Shown here: one piece after another, positions 34,306-43,298 of the stretch
Numbering within the stretch: the stretch's first letter is position 1
Layout: the number at the start of each line of letters is the position of its first letter
From: Rhizobium oryzicola
GTDB lineage: Bacteria > Pseudomonadota > Alphaproteobacteria > Rhizobiales > Rhizobiaceae
Reading direction: 5' to 3'
Length of the DNA: 64,000 nucleotides
Assembly: GCF_030504645.1 (NCBI RefSeq)
Contig: NZ_JAUKWQ010000003.1
Location: 124,001 to 188,000, forward strand
The notes under the pieces: generated by a model
The model's input: the letters and a program-made list of their open reading frames with translations, nothing else
The model's database searches: none
What the model was told of the DNA's origin: nothing
Made by a program: the position numbers and the translations under genes

Positions 34306-36198
34306 ATGAAAACATCGATCGCTACCGTATCCATCAGCGGCGAACTGCCGGAGAAACTTGCAGCAATCGCCGCTGCGGGGTTTGACGGTGTGGAGATCTT
34401 CGAGAACGACTTCCTCGCCTTTGATGGCAGCCCTAAAGATGTAGGTCGGATGGTGCGAGACCTCGGACTTGAGATTACTCTGTTCCAGCCGTTTCGCGAT
34501 TTCGAGGGCATGCCTGCTTCCCATCGACAACGGACGTTTGATCGCGCAGAGCTCAAGTTTGACATCATGCAGGAACTCGGCACGGATCTTGTGCTTGTCT
34601 GCTCCAATGTATCGCCGGTCTCCCTGGGCGGGGTCGATCGTGCGGCCGCCGATTTCCATGAGCTTGGCGAAAGGGCGGCCAAGCGAGGATTGCGCGTGGG
34701 ATTCGAAGCGCTCGCCTGGGGGCGCCATATCAATGACCATCGCGATGCTTGGGAAATCGTAAGGCGCGCCGATCATCAGAATGTCGGCTTGATCCTTGAC
34801 AGTTTCCACAGCCTTTCCCGCAAGATAGACATCAATTCGATCCGGTCCATCCCGAAAGACAAGATCTTCATCGTTCAGTTGGCGGATGCACCGTTGATCG
34901 ACATGGACTTGCTTTACTGGTCGCGCCACTTCCGAAACATGCCGGGTGAAGGAGACCTTCCCGTCACGGCTTTCACGGCAGCCATCGCGCAAACCGGTTA
35001 TGATGGCTATTTCTCCTTGGAAATCTTCAACGACCAATTCCGCGGCGGATCCACCCGCTCCATTGCGGCAGACGGTCATCGTTCGCTGATTTACCTGGGC
35101 GATCAGGTAAGGCGGGTGCCGGGCGCCGAGGGTTTGACTGTCCCCGCGATGCCGGATCGCACCACCGTTGAGGGCGTCGCCTTCGTCGAATTTTCTGCCG
35201 ATCAGGAGGACGCGCGGAATCTCGTCGCAATTCTCAAGACGCTGGGGTTCAGGAAAACAAAGATCCACCGAACAAAAAAGGTCGAACTTTTCGAGCAGGG
35301 CGACATCCGTCTTCTGGTCAACACGGAGGACAGCGGCTTCGCCAATACATCCTTCGCCGTGCACGGCACCTCGGCCTATGCAGTTGCATTAGCGGTAGAC
35401 GATGCTGAAAAGGCGTTGGTGCGGGCGATTGCGCTGGGTGCGGAACCCTTCGGCCAACCGGTTGCCGAGGGGGAGGTGGAGATACCGGCTATCCGCGGTG
35501 TCGGCGGTGGCCTGATTTATCTGATCGATCATAAGAGTGACCTTGGTCGGTTTTCGGAAATCGATTTCCGACCGTCTGAAGAGGCCGATCACGCTGTCGT
35601 CTCTGCGCATTTGCAGCGCGTCGATCATATCGCCCAGACGGTTGCCTATGATGAAATGTTGACATGGCTGCTCTTCTACGCCTCGATATTCGAGGCTCAT
35701 AAAACGCCGATGGTCGATATCATCGATCCCTCGGGGGTGGTGCGAAGCCAGGTTGTCGAGAACAATAGTGGCGCCTTGCGTATCACGCTGAACGGTGCGG
35801 AGAACCGACGCACGCTCGCGGGGCATTTCATCGCGGAAAAATTCGGCTCGGGTGTACAGCATCTTGCCTTCGAAACCCCTGATATTTTTGCCACGGCGGC
35901 TGCCCTGCGCGAAAACGGCTTCCGGGCACTGCCGATTTCGGCAAACTATTATGGTGATGTTGAAGCCCGCTTCGGTCTTGACCCGGAGCTCAGTGAGCGT
36001 CTGAAGGCGGAAAACATTCTTTACGACCGAGATGACGGCGGCGAGTATTTTCAGCTCTATAGCGGCACCTTCGGTGAAGGGTTCTTCTTCGAGATTGTCC
36101 AGCGAACCGGATATCGCGGCTATGGTGCGCCCAATGCCATATTCCGCATTGCTGCCCTGAAGAAGCAGATGCGCCCTGAAGGCATACCTACAGTATAA
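34306..36198 (+). CDS. qsuB: 3-Dehydroshikimate dehydratase fused to HPPD-like domain (QsuB type)
   Basis: Converts 3-dehydroshikimate to protocatechuate. 630 residues from ATG 34306 with a GGGAGGAG ribosome site. Domain 1 (1-290) is a TIM-barrel sugar-phosphate-isomerase fold. E134 (FEALAWGRHIN), D165 (LILDSFHSL), Q191 (VQLADAP) and E239 (SLEIFND) occupy the positions expected for the metal ligands. Domain 2 (about 300-620) is 4-hydroxyphenylpyruvate-dioxygenase-like, with LQRVDHIAQ, GSGVQHLAFETPD and GFFFEIVQRTGYRG. This two-domain architecture is that of QsuB/QuiC1. It diverges from the importer/aroQ operon and completes the route from quinate or shikimate to protocatechuate. Confidence 0.92.
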   Translation: MKTSIATVSISGELPEKLAAIAAAGFDGVEIFENDFLAFDGSPKDVGRMVRDLGLEITLFQPFRDFEGMPASHRQRTFDRAELKFDIMQELGTDLVLVCSNVSPVSLGGVDRAAADFHELGERAAKRGLRVGFEALAWGRHINDHRDAWEIVRRADHQNVGLILDSFHSLSRKIDINSIRSIPKDKIFIVQLADAPLIDMDLLYWSRHFRNMPGEGDLPVTAFTAAIAQTGYDGYFSLEIFNDQFRGGSTRSIAADGHRSLIYLGDQVRRVPGAEGLTVPAMPDRTTVEGVAFVEFSADQEDARNLVAILKTLGFRKTKIHRTKKVELFEQGDIRLLVNTEDSGFANTSFAVHGTSAYAVALAVDDAEKALVRAIALGAEPFGQPVAEGEVEIPAIRGVGGGLIYLIDHKSDLGRFSEIDFRPSEEADHAVVSAHLQRVDHIAQTVAYDEMLTWLLFYASIFEAHKTPMVDIIDPSGVVRSQVVENNSGALRITLNGAENRRTLAGHFIAEKFGSGVQHLAFETPDIFATAAALRENGFRALPISANYYGDVEARFGLDPELSERLKAENILYDRDDGGEYFQLYSGTFGEGFFFEIVQRTGYRGYGAPNAIFRIAALKKQMRPEGIPTV

Positions 36199-36206
36199 CT
36201 TTGGGG

Positions 36207-36950
36207 ATGCACGGGTTGGTGTTGAAGTCCCCGCCAGTGCTGTTACATAGGACGATTTCCAAAACATCCGAGATATCCGTGGTTTCCAAAAATCTTTCAG
36301 AGTCGGTCGCCGAGGTCAGCTATAAGCGCATTCGCGCCGACATCATTTTTGGTCGGTTGGCCCCGTCGCAAAAGCTGAAGCTGGAAAACATGAAGGAGAC
36401 CTACGACACGAGCGTCAGCACGCTGCGGGAGATCCTCAACCGCTTGTCTTCTGAAGGCCTGGTCGTGGCGGAAGGGCAACGGGGCTTCGAGGTCGCACCG
36501 ATCTCCGAATCTGATCTTCGCGAAATCGCAGCCCTCCGTCTTCTTCTGGAGACACATGCGCTGGAGCAGTCCTTCGCGCGTGGAGATGTCGACTGGGAGG
36601 CACGCCTCGTTTCAGCCCATTACAAGCTATCCCGCATGGAGAGCGTGATGGCGAGCGGCGATACAAGCGAGGCTGAGACATGGAAGCGATATGACTGGGA
36701 ATTTCATCAGGCACTGATTTCCGCCTGCGGCTCAAGGCTTTTGATGGACACTCATTCCGGTGTTTTCGACAAGTACCTGCGTTACCAGATGGTCGCCCTG
36801 TCTTATCGTGGTGATATCGCCGCCAAGGAGCATCAACAACTGCTGGACGCTGCACTGAGGCGGGATGAGAAGACGGCGAAATTGATATTGATAGAGCATA
36901 TCCAAGGCGGGGTGGAGCATGCCCTGACCCGTAATCGCTTGGGAAAATAG
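36207..36950 (+). CDS. GntR-family regulator (FCD), tandem copy A
   Basis: About 247 residues from ATG 36207, eight bases after the dehydratase stop. TTG 36201 and GTG 36279 are alternatives; the first 30 residues look atypical, so the start is uncertain. Seen: SYKRIRADIIFGRLAPSQKLKLENMKETYDTSVSTLREILNRLSSEGLV, the GntR winged helix, followed by FCD motifs ALRLLLETHALEQS, YDWEFHQALISACGS and KEHQQLLDAALRRDE. Probably senses a pathway intermediate of the quinate/shikimate route. Confidence 0.88.
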   Translation: MHGLVLKSPPVLLHRTISKTSEISVVSKNLSESVAEVSYKRIRADIIFGRLAPSQKLKLENMKETYDTSVSTLREILNRLSSEGLVVAEGQRGFEVAPISESDLREIAALRLLLETHALEQSFARGDVDWEARLVSAHYKLSRMESVMASGDTSEAETWKRYDWEFHQALISACGSRLLMDTHSGVFDKYLRYQMVALSYRGDIAAKEHQQLLDAALRRDEKTAKLILIEHIQGGVEHALTRNRLGK

Positions 36951-37652
36951 ATGGCGAGGGGCACGCAAGAAAGAGCGGCGGATGCCGTGCCGGAGCGGAC
37001 GGGCGAAACGATCGGCGATGTCGTCTTCCGTCGGGTGAGGGCGGATATCATTGCCGGCGTTCTTGCGCCCGGCAGCAAGATCAAGCTTGAGCAGGCAAAG
37101 GAGCGCTATTCCATCAGCGTCTCCTCCTTGCGAGAAATCCTCAGCCGCCTGACGGCTGAAAATCTGGTGAGGGCCGAAGGCCAAAAGGGTTTTGAAGTCA
37201 GCCCCGCATCCGAGCAGGAATTGCGAGAGCTTGCCGATCTGCGCATCGTACTTGAGGTCCATGCCATGGAGCGAGCCTTTGCTGCCGGTGATCTGGAATG
37301 GGAGGGGCGGGTGGTGGCGGCGCACCACAAACTGGCGGCTGCGGAGCGCAGTATTCTCTCAGGTGATGCTTCGCGCACTGTCGATTGGGTGCGCTCTGAT
37401 TGGGAGTTCCATCGCTCCATCGTTTCGGCCTGCCATTCAGAATCCTTGATGATGAACCTCTCCTCGGTCTTCGATCGCTTCCTGCGTTACCACCTCCTCG
37501 CCAAAAGCTTCCGCGGGCAGGCTGTCGCCGATGATCATCGCGCGCTTTTCGAATTTGCGCTGGCTAGGGATTCGAAAGGGGCAAAAGAGATCATCCACCG
37601 GCACGTCATGAGCGGCGTGGAGCATATCCTTAAAGAGATGAGGCTGGCATAA
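36951..37652 (+). CDS. GntR-family regulator (FCD), tandem copy B
   Basis: 233 residues; the ATG follows the stop of copy A with no spacer. Seen: VFRRVRADIIAGVLAPGSKIKLEQAKERYSISVSSLREILSRLTAENLV and FCD motifs LRIVLEVHAMERA, SDWEFHRSIVSACHS and DDHRALFEFALARDS. Aligned by eye to copy A, about half the residues are identical, including the DNA-recognition segment, so this is a tandem duplication whose copies may share or compete for operators, or heterodimerise. Confidence 0.9.
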   Translation: MARGTQERAADAVPERTGETIGDVVFRRVRADIIAGVLAPGSKIKLEQAKERYSISVSSLREILSRLTAENLVRAEGQKGFEVSPASEQELRELADLRIVLEVHAMERAFAAGDLEWEGRVVAAHHKLAAAERSILSGDASRTVDWVRSDWEFHRSIVSACHSESLMMNLSSVFDRFLRYHLLAKSFRGQAVADDHRALFEFALARDSKGAKEIIHRHVMSGVEHILKEMRLA

Positions 37653-37730
37653 GAATCGTGCTTCCGCTCTTCGGGAGAAAACAGCTGGAAAATTCTAGGA
37701 GGCGCCAAACTCACTCGTCACTGAGGGGCT

Positions 37731-38450
37731 TCAGAATCGCGATCTGAGAGCCGGTGACGCGGTCAGCAGTTCGCGATTGGGAGAGAATTTTGCAGCGTCA
37801 TACGTCACTAAGAGCGTGAATATGCCGTCACGAAGGCAGCTCTGAGGCTTGAGGGCGGTGGTCGCCGCATCGCTTACTGCGTCGTAGACCATTTCCAGTC
37901 CCGCGCGGGTGGTCCCTTCGACCATCACGACAACATTCAGACAATTCGGATCGGTGATGTCCGTCTGCTCGAACACCTCGTATCGCTGATTAGGCTCAGC
38001 AAGGCCGATGCTGTATCCGAGGATGCGGCCGGATGAGGCCATTTGCTCCAAAGCGGCTGCCAACGCTTTTGATCTCGAAGCAGCGTCTTTTCGTCCAACC
38101 GCGTATACTTGGGCGATAAGGCTTCCGCCTAGGCCGCATCCGCCACTGGCGAAATCGCTTGCCGGGATGCGTAGGACGTTCAGGAAATGCCGACGCATGG
38201 ACAGCGACCAGTCTGTCGGCCGCCGCACAAGATCGAGATAAGACGGCTGATCCAGAACCTGCAGGGTTTCCAGGGCGTAAAGGGTAAAATAGCGATTGTC
38301 CGGCTGCGCAAAATCTGCGTATCGCCGGGCCCATAGCATTCCCGGCGTCGTCAATCGCTCGGGCACATGCTCATAGGTGTGCCAGGCCTCATATTCATCA
38401 GTCAATGTCGCGGGGTAATCGTTCCAAAGGGCAAGGAAAGCACCGCTCAT
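37731..38450 (-). CDS. Uncharacterised protein with two dimeric alpha/beta-barrel-like halves
   Basis: 239 residues, coupled to the upstream dehydrogenase by an ATGA overlap. The first half (EYEAWHTYEHVPERLTTPGMLWARRYADF, YFTLYALETLQVL) has the pattern of EthD/ferredoxin-like dimeric barrel proteins found beside aromatic and alkaloid catabolic genes. The second half (AQVYAVGRKD, YEVFEQTDITDP, VVVMVEGTT) looks like a divergent repeat. No signal peptide. Function unknown; it may be a hydrolase- or isomerase-like auxiliary acting on the product of the dehydrogenase. Confidence 0.7.
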   Translation of the reverse strand: MSGAFLALWNDYPATLTDEYEAWHTYEHVPERLTTPGMLWARRYADFAQPDNRYFTLYALETLQVLDQPSYLDLVRRPTDWSLSMRRHFLNVLRIPASDFASGGCGLGGSLIAQVYAVGRKDAASRSKALAAALEQMASSGRILGYSIGLAEPNQRYEVFEQTDITDPNCLNVVVMVEGTTRAGLEMVYDAVSDAATTALKPQSCLRDGIFTLLVTYDAAKFSPNRELLTASPALRSRF

Positions 38451-39481
38451 GACGGTTCACCGATCTGCAATAGGACTTTCGAAGCAATGCGCTGATGCGA
38501 GACTTCAAATCCTTCCAGTGCGGCGTGAAGCGGAAACCGGTGCGATATCAGCTTGCGCATGACATCCTGATTGTCGTTCAAAAATGCAATTACGGTATCC
38601 CAGTCAGCCGGGCTGGCACGATAGGAACCTCGGATCTGCTGATGCATGCGCACAAGCTGCGTCAGGTTCACCTCTGCCGGACGCGGATGGATGCCAACGA
38701 TGGTGAAAATGCCCCGCTTCTTGAGAAAGGGAAGTGTCGCATTGACAAGGGCCGGCACCCCAGCCGCCTCGATGATGGCGTCGAACGGCTCATGTTCCGC
38801 AAGCGCCTGTTCGATCGGCGTGTCCTTGCCGTCGATCAGGAACTCGAAGCCGAGGTCGCGCAACAGCTCCAGTCTCGGGTGGTCATCGCGCCCTGCAACA
38901 ACGACCTTTGCGCCGCGACTGCGGGCAAGAATGGCAATGCCTTGTCCAATGAACCCAGGGCCAAGCACGAGGATCGACTGGCCCTCGCGAACCTCGGCCG
39001 TATTGACTGCCTCAAGGCAGACGGTCATCGGTTCCGTCAGTGCTGCAACATCCATGCCGAGGCTGTCTGGGAGAGCGTGGCAGTTGCCAGCGGGGGCGCA
39101 GACCCGTTCTGCGAAAGCACCGCTTCGTCCAATGCCGATCCCTTTGCGGTTGGTGCAATCGTCCTCCCGCCCCGCAAGGCAAGCAGCACAATGACCACAT
39201 GTGGTGGATGGACGGACCGTGACACGTTGGCCGATAAGGTGATGCGAAACTTCGGCGCCGACCTGTTCGATCACGCCGGAAAATTCATGGCCGAGCGTAA
39301 CGGGCATGGCCTTCTGCATGCTCTCATAACCCGGCGTCCAGGCTGCAATATGCAGGTCAGTGCCGCAAATTCCGGCGGCCGCCACCCTGATCAACACCTC
39401 GTTTGAAGAGGGTGCCGACGGAATTTCGACCTCACGAAACTCAAGACCGGCTTCAGGACGCACCTTCTGCAGTGCCAACAT
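38447..39481 (-). CDS. Zinc-dependent alcohol dehydrogenase (MDR family)
   Basis: 344 residues from ATG 39481, preceded by CGGGAGGCAAGACA. Seen: catalytic zinc Cys and the next ligand in AAGICGTDLH and TLGHEFSGVIEQVG, structural zinc Cys in TCGHCAACLAGREDDC, and Rossmann motif ILVLGPGFIGQGIAILARSRGAKVVVAG. Resembles threonine/sorbitol/butanediol dehydrogenase-type enzymes. It lies 40 bases downstream of the Ssu/Tau-type permease gene in the same operon. Substrate unknown, presumably the imported compound or its first product. Confidence 0.92.
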   Translation of the reverse strand: MLALQKVRPEAGLEFREVEIPSAPSSNEVLIRVAAAGICGTDLHIAAWTPGYESMQKAMPVTLGHEFSGVIEQVGAEVSHHLIGQRVTVRPSTTCGHCAACLAGREDDCTNRKGIGIGRSGAFAERVCAPAGNCHALPDSLGMDVAALTEPMTVCLEAVNTAEVREGQSILVLGPGFIGQGIAILARSRGAKVVVAGRDDHPRLELLRDLGFEFLIDGKDTPIEQALAEHEPFDAIIEAAGVPALVNATLPFLKKRGIFTIVGIHPRPAEVNLTQLVRMHQQIRGSYRASPADWDTVIAFLNDNQDVMRKLISHRFPLHAALEGFEVSHQRIASKVLLQIGEPS

Positions 39482-39521
39482 TGTCTTGCCTCCCGCGGAT
39501 TGACTTAAAGATGGCGCAGCG

Positions 39522-40373
39522 TCAGCCACGCCATGCCAGAAAGCGCCGTTCGATCAGCCCGATCACATAGCTGACAATGAGACCCATGACCGAGAGGATG
39601 GTCACGCCGGCAAAGAGCTTCTCAAGATCGTAAAGCGAACCGGCCTCGAGGATGTAGGATCCAACGCCATATTGCGCGCCGAGCATTTCCGCTGCGACCA
39701 GCAGAATGATGGCAATCGATATCGATACCCGCAGGCCGGACAGGATGGCCGGAAACGCGCCAGGAAGTACAATTTTACGGACGATCGACCACCATGAAAG
39801 ACCGAAGCTCTGCCCCATGCGGATCAGCGAGCGATCCACATTGTCGACAGCGCCGTAGGTCGCGACGACGGTTGGTGTGAATGTGCCAAACGCGATCAGC
39901 ATGTATTTCGACATTTCATCAATGCCGAACCATATGACAAACAACGGAAGAAGCGCAATTTTCGGGATTGGAAACAATGCAGCAACCAGCGGCACAAGGC
40001 CGGCACGCACATAACTGAACAGGCCAATCATGACGCCAATCACGATACCTAAGGAAATCCCAAGGCAACCTCCGATAAACAGACGCTGCAATGAAGGCAG
40101 CAGATGCTTCCACAATAGCCCGGTGTTCCAGAGCTGAATGAAGGTCTCGACGACGGCTGAAGGTCGCGGCAGGGTCAGGTTGGAGATGATGCCAGTGCGT
40201 GTGCCGATCTCGGCAAGTGCAATCAGGATAATGAACAGCAGGATCGCGATTCCGCGGACCGGGGTTGGCGCAAATCCGCCGCCACGAAACTGAACGGCGC
40301 GCACCGCATTCTGCGACGCATTATCCGTGTTGCCCTTGATCGGAAGAGGCGAATTTGAAGTCAGATCAGACAT
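39522..40373 (-). CDS. ABC importer permease (SsuC/TauC/NrtB type)
   Basis: 283 residues with a long hydrophilic N-terminus. Seen: TM1 RGIAILLFIILIALAEIG, LPRPSAVVETFIQLWNTG (a conserved SsuC-type motif), VAALFPIPKIALLPLFVIWFGIDEMSKYMLIAFG, the coupling helix FGLSWWSIVRKIVLPGAFPAIL and a C-terminal EAGSLYDLEKLFAGV. The start overlaps the end of the ATPase gene by eight bases. Confidence 0.92.
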   Translation of the reverse strand: MSDLTSNSPLPIKGNTDNASQNAVRAVQFRGGGFAPTPVRGIAILLFIILIALAEIGTRTGIISNLTLPRPSAVVETFIQLWNTGLLWKHLLPSLQRLFIGGCLGISLGIVIGVMIGLFSYVRAGLVPLVAALFPIPKIALLPLFVIWFGIDEMSKYMLIAFGTFTPTVVATYGAVDNVDRSLIRMGQSFGLSWWSIVRKIVLPGAFPAILSGLRVSISIAIILLVAAEMLGAQYGVGSYILEAGSLYDLEKLFAGVTILSVMGLIVSYVIGLIERRFLAWRG

Positions 40374-41133
40374 CGACCAGCTCCTTGTCGGCGGCCATGG
40401 CTTCCTCCCTCATCAGGGCCCACAGTTGTTTCTGCTTTTCCTCAAGCAGCGGATCACCAAGCTCCCGTTCACTCAGAGGGATATCGATATCCACAATTTC
40501 GCGAATTCGCCCGGGTCGGCGAGAAAGGACCACCACCCGGTGACCCAGCCGTACGGCCTCGTTGAGGTTGTGGGTCACGTAGACGGAGGTAAAGGGCTGT
40601 CGCGTCCAGAGCGCCACAAGGTCGTCCATCAGGAGTTCGCGGGTCTGGCTATCAAGCGCAGACAGGGGCTCGTCCATCAGCATCACCGCCGGGCGCACGG
40701 CAAGAGCCCGGCTGATGGCAACGCGCTGGCGCATGCCGCCAGACAGCTGCTTGGGCAGCGCCTTTCGAAAATCCGAAAGGCGGGTGCGCTCCAGAACATC
40801 GGTGACGATGTCATTCATCTCGCCGCTGCTCAAACCATGATCTTCGAGCACCAGCTTGATGTTGCCTTCGACGGTACGCCACGGCAGCAGCGCAAAGTGC
40901 TGAAAGACATAGGTAAGTGGGTTCAAAGACCCCGCAGGCGGATTTCCGACCTGCAACACCTGCCCGGACGTCGGACGCTCAAGTCCGCCCAAAAAGCGGA
41001 GGAGCGTCGACTTCCCGCAGCCTGACGGACCGATAAGACAGATGATCTGGCCCTGCGGAATGTCGAGCGAAATGTCCTTCAGGACCTCGACTGAACCATA
41101 ATAATGGCTGATGTTATCGACTTTGAGGTCCAT
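40366..41133 (-). CDS. ABC importer ATPase (SsuB/TauB/NrtD type)
   Basis: 255 residues. Seen: Walker A GPSGCGKST, Q-loop YVFQHFALLPWRTVEGN, signature [15 protein letters not shown], Walker B VMLMDEPLSALDSQTR and YVTHNLNEAVRLGHRVVVLSRRPG, typical of the nitrate/sulfonate/taurine importer group. Partner of the permease encoded next and the receptor encoded 52 bases upstream. Confidence 0.93.
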   Translation of the reverse strand: MDLKVDNISHYYGSVEVLKDISLDIPQGQIICLIGPSGCGKSTLLRFLGGLERPTSGQVLQVGNPPAGSLNPLTYVFQHFALLPWRTVEGNIKLVLEDHGLSSGEMNDIVTDVLERTRLSDFRKALPKQLSGGMRQRVAISRALAVRPAVMLMDEPLSALDSQTRELLMDDLVALWTRQPFTSVYVTHNLNEAVRLGHRVVVLSRRPGRIREIVDIDIPLSERELGDPLLEEKQKQLWALMREEAMAADKELVDV

Positions 41134-41185
41134 GGGAGCCCTTCGAATGGGGGCGGATTTTGCCTCCCCATGCTGATGTGATCAT

Positions 41186-42208
41186 TCAGATCGTCTTGAC
41201 GTAGGATGTGTCGAACAACTGTTCGTTCGTGACGGCATCTTTGACCATGCCTTCAGTCTTCATCCATTCAACCTGTTCGGTGCAGCTTGCGACCGAAAGC
41301 GCCAGATCCTTATTGATGCGCATGGCACCGTCGATCAGGTTCTGCTTGGCTTCCTCGAACGGGCTGTCGCTTTCAACATATTTATGAACGATGCGGGCGA
41401 GCTTTTCACGGCTCTCATCATCGGTGGTCTTATCGACAAAAGCGGCATTGTAGTCAGCAATAGCGCGGGAGTAGGCCTTGACGAAGGCTTCCGTCATCGC
41501 CCGTTCGTCCGTCGCATTCTTTGTCGAGGTGAAGGCTGTCGTGACCTGGTAATTCGGTGCGTAGTCGGAGACCAGTCCGATCTGTTTCGCTGCACCATCA
41601 TGTATCAGTTTCTTGGCAACGTTTGCTTGGATCGCCCAAGCATCGATCTGCCCCGACGAGATTGCACCGACAATGGCGCCAAGCTTCTGCAGCGGGCGCA
41701 ATTGTATCTCGGACATCGCGATATTGTTGGCCTTGGCAATCTTGTAGGCCATGAAATGGAAGGAGGAACCTGCCGTCGTGATCCCGAAGCTCTTGCCTGC
41801 AAGCTTCGAGGCATTCGTAAGGCCTGCCTCGTAAGCCTTGTTGGACGCCAGAATGACGGAGCCAACCGTTCCCTTTTCCTCCGTCAAGGCACCGCCAATA
41901 ATCTTGATGGCACCTTTCTGTGCGAGGCTGACAAGGCCGCCGGTGATCGACGTGACGCCGAAATCTGCGTCTCTGGATGCGATGGCAACCGACATCGGTT
42001 GAGCTGCTTCAAAGAACTTTAGCTCGATATCAAGCCCTGCTTCCTTGAAGTATCCTCGCTCAAAGGCGATAAAACTCGGCGCATGGCTGGCGAGATGAAG
42101 AACGGCCAGATTACGGGTCGTAGCGCGGGCAGGGATGCCGAACGCTGCAGCGGCGCCGGTTGCGCCCATGCCAATAAGCGCCTGACGGCGTGTCAAAGAA
42201 AAATTCAC
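41186..42208 (-). CDS. ABC importer substrate-binding protein (SsuA/NMT1 family)
   Basis: 340 residues from GTG 42208, preceded by GGAGGCAAGCC; the open frame extends to 42448 without homology. Seen: Tat-type signal NFSLTRRQALIGMGATGAAAAFGIPARA, then HAPSFIAFERGYFKEAGLDIELKFFEAAQP, DFGVTSITGGLVSLAQKGAIKIIGG and SGQIDAWAIQANVA. This family binds sulfonates, pyrimidines, nitrate and small aromatic acids; the ligand here is unknown. Confidence 0.9.
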   Translation of the reverse strand: MNFSLTRRQALIGMGATGAAAAFGIPARATTRNLAVLHLASHAPSFIAFERGYFKEAGLDIELKFFEAAQPMSVAIASRDADFGVTSITGGLVSLAQKGAIKIIGGALTEEKGTVGSVILASNKAYEAGLTNASKLAGKSFGITTAGSSFHFMAYKIAKANNIAMSEIQLRPLQKLGAIVGAISSGQIDAWAIQANVAKKLIHDGAAKQIGLVSDYAPNYQVTTAFTSTKNATDERAMTEAFVKAYSRAIADYNAAFVDKTTDDESREKLARIVHKYVESDSPFEEAKQNLIDGAMRINKDLALSVASCTEQVEWMKTEGMVKDAVTNEQLFDTSYVKTI

Positions 42209-42302
42209 GGCTTGCCTCCAATCCTCAACGCCTCCTCCGGCGTCACAGAACCTCTTTGACATCCGTAAGGCGGGAAAACAACGAACAATAGTGATGCTTC
42301 TT

Positions 42303-42317
42303 ATGCCCTGAGGGCAT
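42303..42317. promoter_or_regulatory. Candidate LysR binding site
   Basis: ATGCCCT-G-AGGGCAT is a perfect inverted repeat and contains the T-N11-A pattern of LysR-type regulator boxes (42304-42316). It lies 95 bases upstream of the SsuA-type gene and just past the LysR stop at 42342. There is no T run on the LysR strand, so it does not look like a terminator. Confidence 0.55.
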
Positions 42318-42341
42318 GAGAGGAAAGACAAATTCCAGCGA

Positions 42342-43298
42342 TCACACAAGCTTGGGGAGGGTCGCCAATTTGCCGTTGAGGATCTCGACGAGTTTTCGCA
42401 GGTTCGCAGAATGGGGACGCTGCCGGTTCCATAAAACGGACACCTCAAATCGCGGCGCGTGCTCGATTGGCAGGATCACCAAATTGTCCCCCACCGGCCC
42501 CAGCGTCGTCAGATAGTCAACCAGAACGATTCCCATTTCTTCATTGGCAAGTGCGAGGGCCGTGTCCGAAAATCGCGCAACAGCTCTGATCTGAACATTG
42601 ACGCCTGCACGAGACAGAAAGCGGTCGACCACTCTTTGATGTGCGCCGCCCGGCTCAAAAGAGATGAAATCGACGCCCTCCAGATCATCAGCCTGAATCA
42701 TGTTGCATGCCGCGAGCGGGTGTTTCCTCGGGATGGCTGCAACGAGATCGGCCTGCCCCACTTGCTCCATCACCACCAACGGATGATTCGGTGATGTGAT
42801 GGTCACAACGCCTTCACCGCGGCCGCTGAGGAGATAATCTTCGATCTGATTAACCGAGAGAACGTCAAAAAACAGCTCGATGCCTTTGACCTCGATGGAG
42901 AGCTGCTTAAGCGCCTGTGGCACCAAAGCTCTGGCCACACTTGCCGTCGCACCGACCCGAAAGACCGCCGTTTCACCGCGAGCAATGCGACTGATCTGAG
43001 CACCGATCCCTGAAATCTGACGTATCAACGGATCGATCTCAGCGTAGATCTCCAGAGCCTCTGATGTGGGGACGAGGCGGTTGCGGTCCCTGGCAAAGAG
43101 CGCGATCCCCAACAGGTCCTCCATCCGGCGGATGGTACGGCTCAGGGACGGTTGTGACACCGCCAGAACCTTCGAGGCGGCGGTAATCGAGCGGGTCTGC
43201 ATCACGGTGTGGAATATCTCAATCTGCCTCAGACTGAGCAGCGCCTCTGCCGTGGCCCGGCCGGCATCCTTCTCGTGCCCCTCAGGCTGACGGTGCAT
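42342..43298 (-). CDS. LysR-family transcriptional regulator
   Basis: 318 residues from ATG 43298; upstream codons of the same frame overlap the alpha/beta-hydrolase gene and lack homology. Seen: HTH LSLRQIEIFHTVMQTRSITAASKVLAVSQPSLSRTIRRMEDLLGIALFARDRNRLVPT and a periplasmic-binding-protein-like effector domain with TAVFRVGATASVARALVP and ALANEEMGIVLVDYL. The gene overlaps the hydrolase by 17 bases and precedes the SsuABC-type operon. Site and position suggest control of that operon. Confidence 0.9.
   Translation of the reverse strand: MHRQPEGHEKDAGRATAEALLSLRQIEIFHTVMQTRSITAASKVLAVSQPSLSRTIRRMEDLLGIALFARDRNRLVPTSEALEIYAEIDPLIRQISGIGAQISRIARGETAVFRVGATASVARALVPQALKQLSIEVKGIELFFDVLSVNQIEDYLLSGRGEGVVTITSPNHPLVVMEQVGQADLVAAIPRKHPLAACNMIQADDLEGVDFISFEPGGAHQRVVDRFLSRAGVNVQIRAVARFSDTALALANEEMGIVLVDYLTTLGPVGDNLVILPIEHAPRFEVSVLWNRQRPHSANLRKLVEILNGKLATLPKLV

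Noticed and set aside
42303..42317. The ATGCCCT/AGGGCAT dyad as a terminator of the LysR gene
   Set aside because: No T run follows on the LysR strand and the stem is short; the T-N11-A pattern favours an operator.
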